This document shows positions 26,201-38,200 of a stretch of DNA of 64,000 bases, piece after piece; position 1 is the first letter of the stretch; each line of letters starts with the position of its first letter. Below the pieces are notes generated by a model that was given only the letters and a program-made list of their open reading frames with translations, was not told where the DNA came from and ran no database searches. This DNA comes from Henricia sp. BOLD:AAB3569 (lineage: Eukaryota > Echinodermata > Asteroidea > Spinulosida > Echinasteridae), in assembly GCA_037783545.1 (NCBI GenBank), contig JBBELK010000009.1:2666001-2730000 (forward strand), given 5' to 3'. The position numbers were made by a program, and so were the translations under genes.

Positions 26201-29200
26201 CCAAAACCATTTCGCCCAAGTGCCACTTCGCCCCCAAACCTCTTCGCCCGAATGCCATTTCGCCCCAAATCACTTGCTCAGGTTGGTGTTAATCATGCAT
26301 ATCTTCAATCACACGGGGATAAAACTAATTGTAACCGTTTACCAATCATGTATACTGTCTTTAAAGGAGCGTGTCCAGATCACATTTTGAACCCCCCATT
26401 TCTCCCATGGGTGTTGAGATTTTGATACCATATCATTTTTCACATTTTTCTCATTACCATTCTGAAATTTCATGCTCTCAATGTGTATATTTTCAAGGAT
26501 ATCGTGAAAAACAAAACACCAATGTTTTGTTAACTAATTTATCCAGTTACATAAAACAGTACAGTGAATAGTACACCAAAATTTTTGCTTCCACATCCAA
26601 ATTGGAGATTGCAAATTTTCTGTATTTTGGGCAGTTTTGGGAGGCATTTCATATGATTGTTGGGTTAGAACGAAATCCATTTTCTGGGAAAATCTTAACA
26701 AGCTACTTTAATACACGTAAATTTGACGTGAGTTGCCGTCGTATCCTCGGGTACCGCTGGATAGATCATGTTTCGAACCAGGAGGTGGGTAATTCCCAAA
26801 ATTAGGGGTCCAAAAGTGTCCAAAAGTGTTTTTAATGATTGAAAGTGGTTTCCCGTAGAAAATAAAATTTTATATTTGAACAAATGCCACTCAAATTTAA
26901 TGCTTGTGTGTAGATATGGCACCAAGGGTAATGCAAACTCAATCTACAGCCAATTTTCATTGGCGTAGGTAACCCGGGACACCAAACTCCTATTCAATAC
27001 CATGGAACAAATTATAAGCCTTTATGGTCTTTTGTTTTGAATATTTTTCAGGAATCCGAAAACAAAATATTGAAGAAAATGATGCTGCCCCCTATAATCA
27101 CAGTCCATTACTGAGAATTTGTGGTCATAAGTGGTGATTTTTGAAGCATAGGGTGTCGTACGTAACTGGGACACCAAACATTTTGGACCCCTAATTTTTG
27201 GAATTACCCAGGTGCTCGACAGGGCACGGATGGGGAGGGTCACTTGTTTGAACCGAGAGCACCAGCTGTGCCTCTACGGCCACGTGGTTCGCTTCTCTCA
27301 GCTGCACCTGGCGAATCGGATCGTCGGTGCCAAGAATCCTAAAGGGCCGGGGTGGAGGCGACCTGTTGGTCGCCCCTGTGCGTTGTGGTTGGCGCAGCTA
27401 GGGGACCACCTTGAGGTGTGGGGGATGGGTCCAGCGCAGGCCTGATCGATCGCTATAAGGAGACTGGAGGTGTGGGGGAAGAGGGTGAGCATGGCAAAGT
27501 GCCGCTGCGGCACATGCTCCTATACCTGCCTCAGTAAAATGCAACTTGGAGGGAATTTGGCGTAAACAACAACAAATCACAGAATTACTAAAACGTTTGC
27601 CGTCCAAGTTGATTATGTGGTTTTCAGCACCTATTATTCAGGTTTTTTTTTAACTGCTCACATCCCTGTAATACAAATGCTATAACAGTACGTTGTATCC
27701 TCTTGCCGGAAACTGAATTCTTAAAAGTGTGTGCTATATATTTCCTTACAGAGGAGGAAGTTGCAGAATTCTGCAGAACACCTGATCTCATAAATGTTAC
27801 TAACTACACTGCATCGTCGTACTTTTCCCTTGGATTTGAGCCCGAGGAAGCTGCGTTAGACACCTTCAACTTCAACACCAGTGTGGAAGGGGGATGGGCC
27901 CCCGATCTGGATGACACAGCTATGTGGTTTCAGGTATGACAGGAAGTATTTGGGGTAGGGGTCAATCGTAGTATTTGAAATGACTAGAAAGTAGAAATCT
28001 TACATTATGAGTTGTTGAGAAAACCTCACTGGAAGTGATAATAGACCTTAAAACACTGTTTGCTAGGATAGGGCGACAATTAGTGTGTAAAAAAAATATA
28101 TTAGGGCGACCACTCAATAAGGCGACAATTTGGTGTCGCCCTAATATTTTTGAGATTAAAAACCTTTTTATTAGGACTAGAACCATTAGGTCTGGAACCA
28201 TTTTTGGAAGCTTTGGGTAAAAAAAAATAAGGTGTCAATTTGAGTGAATCTTGCCGAAATTTCGGTGGTCCCCGGGGAAAGGTTTCCCATAATGTCGCCC
28301 TATTGCGGCATCCAGGGTTATATATATTATTATTATTATTACATTTCTATCTAGCGCACATTCCATATGAGCATGTTCACACGCGCTGTGAATTATTATG
28401 AGTTTACAGAAGCTTACAAGTACCCTCCACCTAAACATCGAGATACATAGGTGGGTGGCACCATTGGCAGCCAGAGACACCGGGGATTCCCCTTTTACTC
28501 TTCACGAAAGAGTGCCTCAACACACCGAACCAACGGCTTTACATCTCTTCCGAAGGATGGAGCAATTGTGGTTGGATGCCTTGCTCAAGGGCACAGGTAC
28601 CATGGTCGGGTATCGAACCCGCAACCCCAAGTTTTCACCCGAGTATTGCGAGTCAACGACCTGAACCACTCGGCCACGGTACCCCGCGGTACATTATGGA
28701 ATTACAGCTAGAAGTTACAAACACAACATCTGGCATTGTGCCTAATCACCATTGAAATAAAAATGAAAGAGAAAAATCGTAAGGGCCTTATCGGGATTCG
28801 AACCCGAGACCTCGGACTCACTAGGCAGATGCTCTACCAGCTGAGCTATAAGGCACAGTTGGTATACTCCCTGGAGTTTCCCCTATAGACCTAATTTTTC
28901 TCTCGGTGTTGCATGGTAGCGCAACATCTGATATGGTGCCTAATCACCATTGATATGAAACAACCAAACTTGGGATGAGAGAAAATTAGAAGAGTCTATC
29001 GCTGTCTTGTTTGTTCAATCATCCAAGGCAATGACATAATTGTTTTTTTAATTTCCGAAATATTTAGTAGTTTTGCGATAATATGAATTTAAAAATGGGT
29101 ATACTTTTTTTAAGTACACACATGTCTTTCCCCTAACAGGTGGATTTGGACGAGGATACCATCATATCAGGGATAACACTCCAGGGAGTGGCAGTCAACT

Positions 29201-32200
29201 CGGGACGTCGAGTGGACGAGTTTAAGGTGGAATATGAGGCTTCAGACTCAGGATCTCCGACAACTGTTGAACCAGATACGGTAACATTTACTGAGCTGGC
29301 CTTACAATGCTCATTTTTCAAAATAGATATTGTCAAGAATTTAACGGAAAAAAAAACCAAGCGTGTCCAGATCACATTTTTGGGCCTCCCATGGGTGTTA
29401 AGATTTTGATACCATTTCATTTGGTTCATTCCCAAAATTAGAGGTCCAAAAGTGTGACATGCTTTTTAAGATTTCCAAGTGTTTTTAGTGATTGAAAGTG
29501 GTTTCCCAGTAGATAATAATTATTTTTATTTTAACAAATGCCACTTAAATTTAATGTTTGTGTGTAAATATGGCACCAAGGTTAATGGAAACTCATTCTA
29601 CAGTCAATTTTCTTTGGCGTAGGTAGCCCGGGACACCAAACTCCTATTCAATACCATGGAACAAATTAGAAGCTTCTATAGTCTTTTGTTTTAAATATTT
29701 TTCAGGAATCGGAGAACAAAATATTGAAGAAAATGATGCTGCCCCCTATAATCACAGGCCACAGTCCATTACTGAGAATTTGTGATCAGGAGGGGTGATT
29801 TTTGAAGCAGAGAGTGTCGTACGTAGCTGGGACACCAAACATTTTGGACCCCTAATTTTGGGAATGACCCATTTGTCATATTTTTCTTATTACCATTCTG
29901 AAATTTTGTGCTCCCAATCGACATATTTCCAAGGATATCATAAAAAAAAACACTGATGTTTTGTAAAGTAATTTTTCCAGTGCAGTGATTACACCAACAT
30001 TTTTGCTTCTACATCTAATTTTTGAGATTGTAAATTTTTCTGTTTTCTTCCCATGGATAGTATTTTGTATGATTGTTGCGTTACAATGGAAAATTTGAAT
30101 ATGCTCCTTTAAAGGCCCATTGTATCATTTGCAATGACCGAAATTTGTTTTTCATGAGTTGACAAGAAAAGCCTTACTCAAAGTGTTGATAGCAATGGTA
30201 ACGAACACCACGTGAATTTATTTCCGTCAAAAATGGTATTTCATGTTGGAAATTGACAACCGAAGGTGGGTTTCTAAAAAGCCCTGTGTTTCTTTCGATG
30301 GTCAGTGTAACTTTATCTTTTCCGTGGTTTGTACCCAAGGTCTTCGTGGCGGGAGCCAGACTCGACACCAAAATGACCAACAACTTCGACACTCCAATTA
30401 AAGCTAACAGAATCAGGCTGTTGATCCAGAAACCGTGCGACCCCTTCTACGTCGGCCTTCGCATCCAGATACTCGGATGTCCAGGTAATCCACTCTGTCA
30501 CAGGAATTTGGACAGAAAAAGAAGTCTCTTTCAACAAATGTACACATATGATTGAAGGGTGATAAAGCGGTTCTCTCCTACAGATTGATTCTGTACTTAA
30601 CACCTGCCGCGTGCACCACATAGCAACAAAAATTTAGTCTGGAAACAAAAATGTACATGTGAAAGCAAGTAGGTCAGCACACCAGATGCTATTGAAGTCC
30701 CATAAATAAAATGTAAGATTAAAGAAAAAAAATGTTTTTTTTGCACCTGACTGTTGCCTGTTAAGAGAACCTATTAACCACTCTCACAGACGCCCTCTTT
30801 GTCGGGAAAAATGCTACTGCTTATTAAATGCATTCAAGTATGTGCACGCACACCCTGGAAAATGTTCCGATAAAATGTTCCAATCATGTGCCCATGTTGC
30901 TCAAAATTTGTTTAAAATACAGTGATGCAAGTGAGAATTTGTAGTAAGTGATGTCATTTCAGAGTGATCAATTATGGGAGCGTCTCTCCTAATGTGTATT
31001 TTTGTTTCCACTTTTGTGTTTGCACCATTCTAGTTTGTTCATCAGATGCTGACTGCACCATGTACCCAAATGGAAAGTGCCTGCCTGAGTCTTTTTGCAT
31101 TGAAGGTAATAAAATGTAGGCATGGATAATTGACATAATTTACTTCTGCTTCTGTTTTTGAAAATCACATTTTTTTTTTTCCTTGATTTTAACCGAGTCA
31201 TGCTAAGTTGTCCTGCCAAATTTCGCACTACAACAACCACTTGACGTTGGAGGATGTGTAAACACCATCTGGCAATGTATAATTGCAGGACGAGTTAACG
31301 TCAGCTTTGCCGTTGTCTTCCACGGTTGACGTGTAAAAACACATTGAAATGACTCTCTAGTGTCCGTATTTGTGGTGCTTGACCTGAGGCCAATTTCATG
31401 GCGCTGCTAAGCACAATTATTTGCTTCGCACATGATTTATTTGCTTTATAAAATGGATTACAAGCCAAAATTGTACGCCAACTTGTGTTCTTCACAAAAG
31501 TAGGAGAATATCTTTCAATACACATCACTTACAATTTTGGCTGCCATTCCTTTTTTGCAAAATAACGCAAACAAATCCTGTGGTAAGCAAATTTTTTTGC
31601 TTAGCAGTGCCGTGAAATTGGCCCCAGGGGCGGATTGCAATAAAATTGACTTGACCACTGGTCTAAGACCGGTCTTTTATAGCCGGCTATCCAACTTAAC
31701 CAGTCTCGGCTTAGTCCGCTGGTTTAGCCCATTGCAATAAACCAGTCTAACTGAAGTACACTGAAATATGCCACTTTTTTCCGTGTCTATGTCCAAGTAG
31801 CCAGCAGCTTTTCAAGGAACCAAATTCTAAACAAACTTGGGACGCCAGATCTTTTTCTGTTGCAGCTCCTCGACTTTGGAATTCATTGCCACTTGAACTC
31901 GGATCATGCTACTGTACAACTACGTTCAAATCACTTCTTAAGACTTACTTGATGTCGCACATTTTCAAGAATTAATTACTTGTTGTTGTTTACAGCGCCT
32001 TGAGCACCCTGCAGGGTGGATATGTGCGCTTTACAAATATTATTATTTGTGGAGTGTAAACTCTCTGACTATTCGGCATTGTGTCAATCCAAGCTTAGGG
32101 AAGAGGGAGGGGAAAAAAACAAAAAATGTACCCCATTAATCTGGAAATCCTGATGGATTTTTCTCATAATTTCTTTGTTGAATTTGATATAGAGGTGACC

Positions 32201-35200
32201 ACCACACCATTGCCCACTACAACTTATATGACAACCAAAGAGCCCCCCACGACAACAGTGCTCCCCACGAAAACTACGTCAGTTGACAGGTCAACAACAA
32301 TCGATGCACCTGCGTCCACTGGCACACCCAGTGATAGCAGCACGCCTGCCCCTCCTATTGTTCCAACCACGCAGGCCTCGACAGAGGTGGCGACCGTCCA
32401 AACCACCACCTCGCCGATTGCAAAAAAGATTCTAGAGGAGACGGAGCATTTGCCCCCTGAAGTATGTCAGTTTGCCTCTTTAATACAAAGCCACTGTTTT
32501 GCTCCAATAAGCGACTAACCACCTGTCAAAACTTTGTAAATTATTTTAATGCAAAGAACAAAAACTATGGATGCTGGGATAGGGCGACAATTTGTGTGTA
32601 AAAAAGCTATATTAGGGCGACATGCTCAATAGGGCGACATTTTGGTGTCGCCCTAATATTATATTTTTTTAAAATCATTTTTTTAGGTCAAAAACCATTT
32701 TTTTTTAATCGAGAACCATTTTTATTAGGTCTAGAACCAATTCTCTTGGGTCTGGAAACATTTTTAAAAGCTTTGGGTAAAAAAATAAGGTGTCATTTTG
32801 AGTGGTTCTTGCCGAAATTTCGGTGGTCCCCGGGAAGAGGCTTCCCGAAATGTCGCCCTATTGCGGCATCCAAAGTTCTTACAAGAAATATTACCCACTG
32901 AAAAGTGAATACGTCGTTCGTGGCAATACACGAAGTATTCGGACAGATTAAAGGTACTTTACTGCGAGGCAGCGCTAACATTGCCATTCTTTGTGAAGTT
33001 CGTATCCACTTTTCAGTGGGTAATATTTCTTGTTCTTTGCATTAAAATAATTTACGAGTTGCACTTGTTGAGCACAAGGTCTTTTAATATAATATATAAT
33101 ATAATATAATATAATATAATAAATCTTGTTTTAATTTCATGGAATAGCCCAAATTCCCAAAATGAGTGATTTCCTTTTCTCATTTGCAGGTAAGAGAATC
33201 AGTCGAGACACTGCTATTGGTTACGGACAAGAACATGGTGACTACAATTCCAAAGGCAGATTTGACGCGAGACGTGATCCGCGCCGGTCTGGATGTGATC
33301 ACAAACGTGACCACCGTGGCCAACTCGACCGAAGATATTGAACTACAGAAGGCAATTCTAGTGGGGGCTTGGAATTTCCTGTCTGCCATCGTAGAATCGT
33401 ACGAGTTCATTAATGGCTCTAAGAACGTCAATGAGGATCTGTTGAATGTAAGATAAGAAATAACAGAAGGTGGTACAGAGGTTATTCCCAAAATTAGGGG
33501 TCCAAATGTGTGACATGCTTTAGAAAATAATAATTTTTATTTGAACAAATGCCACTCAAATTTAATGTTTGTGTGTTAATGCAAGGTTACAATAATGCAA
33601 ACTCATTCTACAGCCAATTTTCATTGGCGTAGGGTAACCCGGGACACCAAACTCCTATCCAATACCATGGAACAAATTATAAGCCTTTATGGTCTTTTGT
33701 TTTTAATATTTTTCAGGAACCAGAAAACAAAATATTGAAGACAATGATGCTGCCTCCTATAATCACAGGCCACAGTCCATTACTGAGAATTTGTGGTCAT
33801 AAGTGGTGATTTTTGAAGCAGAGAGTGTCGTACGTAACTGGGACACCAAACATTTTGGACCCCTAATTTTTGGAATTACACACAGACCTAAATGCTCAAT
33901 GTGAAAATTACAGAAAGTGTTTTTTAGAGTTTGTCATTTTCAGTGTGTCTTTTTATTCTGAAATTCCTCCACACTGGTTTTTATGAAAGTGGCGCGAGTC
34001 AAATTTTCGCGTGGAAAGGTTTTAGTGTAAATCCAGCCTTAATCCAAATTACAATTCATTAATCCTTCTCAACACCCTAGAGAGCATGTCGATAAGCATT
34101 AATAATAATAATAATAATTTAAATAATGATTAGATTTGTAAGAACTCTGGATGCAGCAATGGGGCGACATTTCGGGAAGACTCCCCGGGGACCACCGAAA
34201 TTTCGGCAAGAATCACTCAAAATGACACCTTTTTTTCTACCCAAAGCTTCCAAAGATGGTTACAGACCTAAGAGAGACGGTTCTAGACCTAATAAAAATG
34301 GTTCTCGATTTAAAAAAAATGGTTTTTGACCTAAAAAAATGATTAAAAAAAAACAAATATTAGGGCGACACCAAAATGTCGCCCTATTGAGCGTGTCGCC
34401 CTAATATACCTTTTTTAAACACAAATTGTCGCCCTATCCTAGCATCCATAGTTTTTGTATAGCGCACATATCCACCCTGCAGGGTGCTCAAGGCGCTGTT
34501 ACCATTATTACCGCTGCCATCAGGGAATCACCAGAACCATTTCGCTTCAACTAGGTGGCTGCTGGTCAGGCGCACAACCCTATCAGCAGTTAGATTGTGG
34601 CATTCCCCTTAACAGCTTCCCATATATCGCTTGGGTTGACGAGGCAACTGGGATTAAGTGCCTTGCCCAGGGACACAGACACGTTGGTCGAAGTGGGGCT
34701 CGAACCCCCAACCTCTGATTGGGAGTCCCGCTTCATAAGCATTGTAAAATTTAACACACTTTGTGAAATTGACTGCTGGGCTCTAGTCCATCAACACTGA
34801 CACTGTGACTTGGGGGCCGTCCAACGTTGTTAACATTGCAGAGAGTAGTATTTTTCAAGACCCCCCTCCCTCACCCAAATCAACATTTTTGTTTCACTAC
34901 CATTAAATGTCAACATTTTGCAGTGCATGTAAAGTCCTATGCGTCCCTCGACCCCCCTCCTACGCGTCCCTCGACCCCCTTCCTACGCTTTGTCAATATT
35001 GGACGGCCCCTTAATATGAATATGATGTTTTCATTTCTTGTCGCTGCAGGAATACCTTACCGTCTCAAGTCTCGTTCTCGATAAAGATCGTGAAGAAGCA
35101 TGGAAGGAGATACAAGAGGTTATAATAATAAAGTCTTATACATGGTGTTCCAAAACAATTGTCCAGGTCAAACCTGGCAACCTTAGAATCTATGACTGGG

Positions 35201-38200
35201 TTCGAGCGTACAGTTCTCGTTAGTCTGGAGTAATGCATGCGCACTGCACTCGGGTCACATTACGCGAACGGCACATCTGCAGTCTGCATGCGCGAATGGC
35301 CATCAGTCAAGATGGCTGTCTCTTGCCATAACTGCACAAAAAAAAAACCTGTTTCACTGCTCACAGGAAACTGAAGAAAAAACAGACGTACAGTTGTGAG
35401 AACCTTTGTGGAATCACTGATGCCGTCTAGAACAAACCTTAGTGAGTTGTTGTTTCAGTTATCGAGTTAATGACACATTGAGCAAATTCACCCCAAATTC
35501 CACCCTTGTTCCGCCATCTTCATGCAAATCACATGGCACTCGTCGGGAGTAAGAACACACTCCCTATTTGTCAAGGAGTAGCGACAGCATACTCTCAATG
35601 ACCCGTGCATGCTGGAGTGTACTTGTGTTAACACAAGTACATGCTGGAACACAGCCTCAGTTTTCTTAGATCTTGATAGGGAATCTACTCACATGAAAGG
35701 GAGTCTTTAGGCCTGTCCGTATTGGAAAACTTACTGAGACGATGGGTACTTCTCACATTTTTAATCCAGTGCGGACAGCCTAGGAAGTTGTCCTCTCGGT
35801 AACTTTTCCCGAGTCCAGCGGTTACTTTTCCTGGCCAACTGCTGCCCAAGAAAATTTACCAGGTAACTTTTCCCGAGACGATACGTCTAATGCAGATACA
35901 TTGAGTCGGTAAAAGCGCTCTGGAAGCGTACATCCAGGCCGTGAAGGTCATACTGCGAAGGGATACTGCGCATGCTCTCCCACGGTCTCGGTAAATCTTC
36001 CCGTGTCGAAAAAGTCCAAATGCGGACAGCAGTAAAATTTAGCAATTTTTCATTTTACCATCGTCTCGGTAAAACCTTCTAAAAAACAAGTCCAATGAGG
36101 ACACGGTTTAAATTGCACCAAAATCAAGTGAATCAAAAGTAATTTGTTTGGTGCAGCAAGGTCACACCTGAACTAGGAGTGACTGACTATTGACTACATG
36201 TAATCCTAAACTGGATGGGCAGTTCTTGTTGACAAATAACCAGGGGCCAATTTCATAAAGCTGTTTAGCAGAAAAAAATTGCTTAAAGGCAGTATACATC
36301 ATTGGTAATCTCGAAAATCAGAAATGTTCAGAGATTTACGCCTAACTTACGCAATATAAACATGATGACCGTAGAAAACTTCCCCTGAAATGGTTTTGTC
36401 TGAAGTGCTATAGTCTTTGAGAAATGAGTAAAACAATTAGTTTTCGTCTTATGAGACGAAAATTTAATTCGCCCCAAAACCATTTCGCCCCAAATTACTT
36501 CGTCCAAACATTACATCGCCCAAATGCCACTTCGCCCTAAAACCACTTCGTACACAGGCCGTGGTTCACGGCGAAATGCTTCAGGACGAAGTGGTTTCGG
36601 GGCGAAATGACTGCAAACCCTTTTTTAACTGTTTTCTCAAAGGTTAGACGAAGTACGGATCTGGTTTTTGCTCTGGTTGGTTTTAATCATGCATATCTTC
36701 AATCACACAGGGGGATAAAACTATTTGTAACAGTTTACCAATCATGTCTACTATCTTTAATATAAAATTTGTGTGCTTTATAAAAATGGGTTAATAGTCA
36801 AAATTGTATGTCATCTTGTGTTTTTAGTAAGAATAGCCGATATTCTTGGGAACAACACAAGTTGACATGCGATTTTGACATTTTTATAAAGCAAACAAAT
36901 TTTTCTGCTGAACAGCTTTATGAATTTGGCCCCTGATCATGAACTAGGGTGTGACTTTGCTGCACCAAAAATGACATACATATAACTTACAAAGTTTTTG
37001 ATGAAATTTCTTTCTTTCTTTCAGGAGAGTGCCGCAGGACCAATGAGGATCATCGTTGCGGTTGAAGAACTGGCTGTCCAAATTTCCAAAAATGTCAAGT
37101 CTGGCATAAACATTACCGTCAACCAGAAAAACATTGGTATTTTTTACATTGTTTGTAGAATTTATGTTTTTAGGGCTTGTTTAATTTGAGATAATAGTAT
37201 GCTATGGTTTGGTTAGACTGGTCCCCTGTCCATGTGCACTACGCTGCTCTCGCTATACAAGGACAGGCACACGCCGAGCAATAACCATGGGTGATTGGCC
37301 GTTGTATTACCACGCGTGATTGGTCGTTGTATTAAATATATGCATGATCTATTTTTAGAGTTTGCTCAACAACGAGTGAATTTCGCAATCGTTAATTTTG
37401 TCGCTGGGTTTTGCATATCCTATTCAATCTTTGCCATCCCTTATAATTATTTAGTAATTTTGGCAGTGGTGTACTCGTCAATGCCCAGGTTTGTACTGAT
37501 ACATTACTTTTTACTTGAAATGGCGCTGTTTGCCGTATTTTTAAGCCGCCAAACATCAATATCACAGTGCGGCCGTTGTTCAAAAAAAGTTTTTCATCGC
37601 ATAAAACAACTCGACAAAACATGACAGAAACCCCATCGAATGATATGAATGACATGGTTGGATATAGAGCTATTTGTTCAACCTTGATTCCCACCGAAAC
37701 CAGTATGTTTATTTGGTTCTGACAGCAATTTTACAGGCATATCTTCTGCTGTCGATGCAAAAATACCGCTGCTGCCGCCGCTGTAATTTTCCCAGACATT
37801 GATTGCGTAGCGCGCGCGATGCCAAATCGAACGAAGGCGCGCAACACGCTGTATTCTGGGCGCCTGCTTGGCGCTTGCGCAAACCGTGACACAGTCCTTT
37901 TAATTTGCATAAACATCCAGGAATTCCTGGATATTTATGCCAAACATGGCGGCGTGTACCTGTCCTCATATACGACGGAGGGGAAGTAAATATGTGGACA
38001 AGGGAACCAGTCTATGGTTTGGTATGCTATGGAGGACGTGTGTGTAAACACGTTCTGGCAATGTACAGTACCAGCTAAAAGTTTGAGTGCACCTGTACTT
38101 TATGGACAGTATCGAATACCTGCCATCTTGTAGGCAGTTTTGTTGTTCCGTGAGGACATGCATGGTTGTGCTTTTTGTGCTCACATTGTTGACAAACTTA

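Noticed and set aside
28787-28858. Functional tRNA gene on the minus strand
   Set aside because: Acceptor and T arms pair but the anticodon arm does not; it is the head of a family S3 SINE.
29133-29435. 100-codon minus-strand frame
   Set aside because: Antisense of exon 8, whose sense frame matches the F5/8C core.
32224-32409. Val/Gly-rich minus-strand frame
   Set aside because: Antisense of the Thr/Pro stalk in exon 11.
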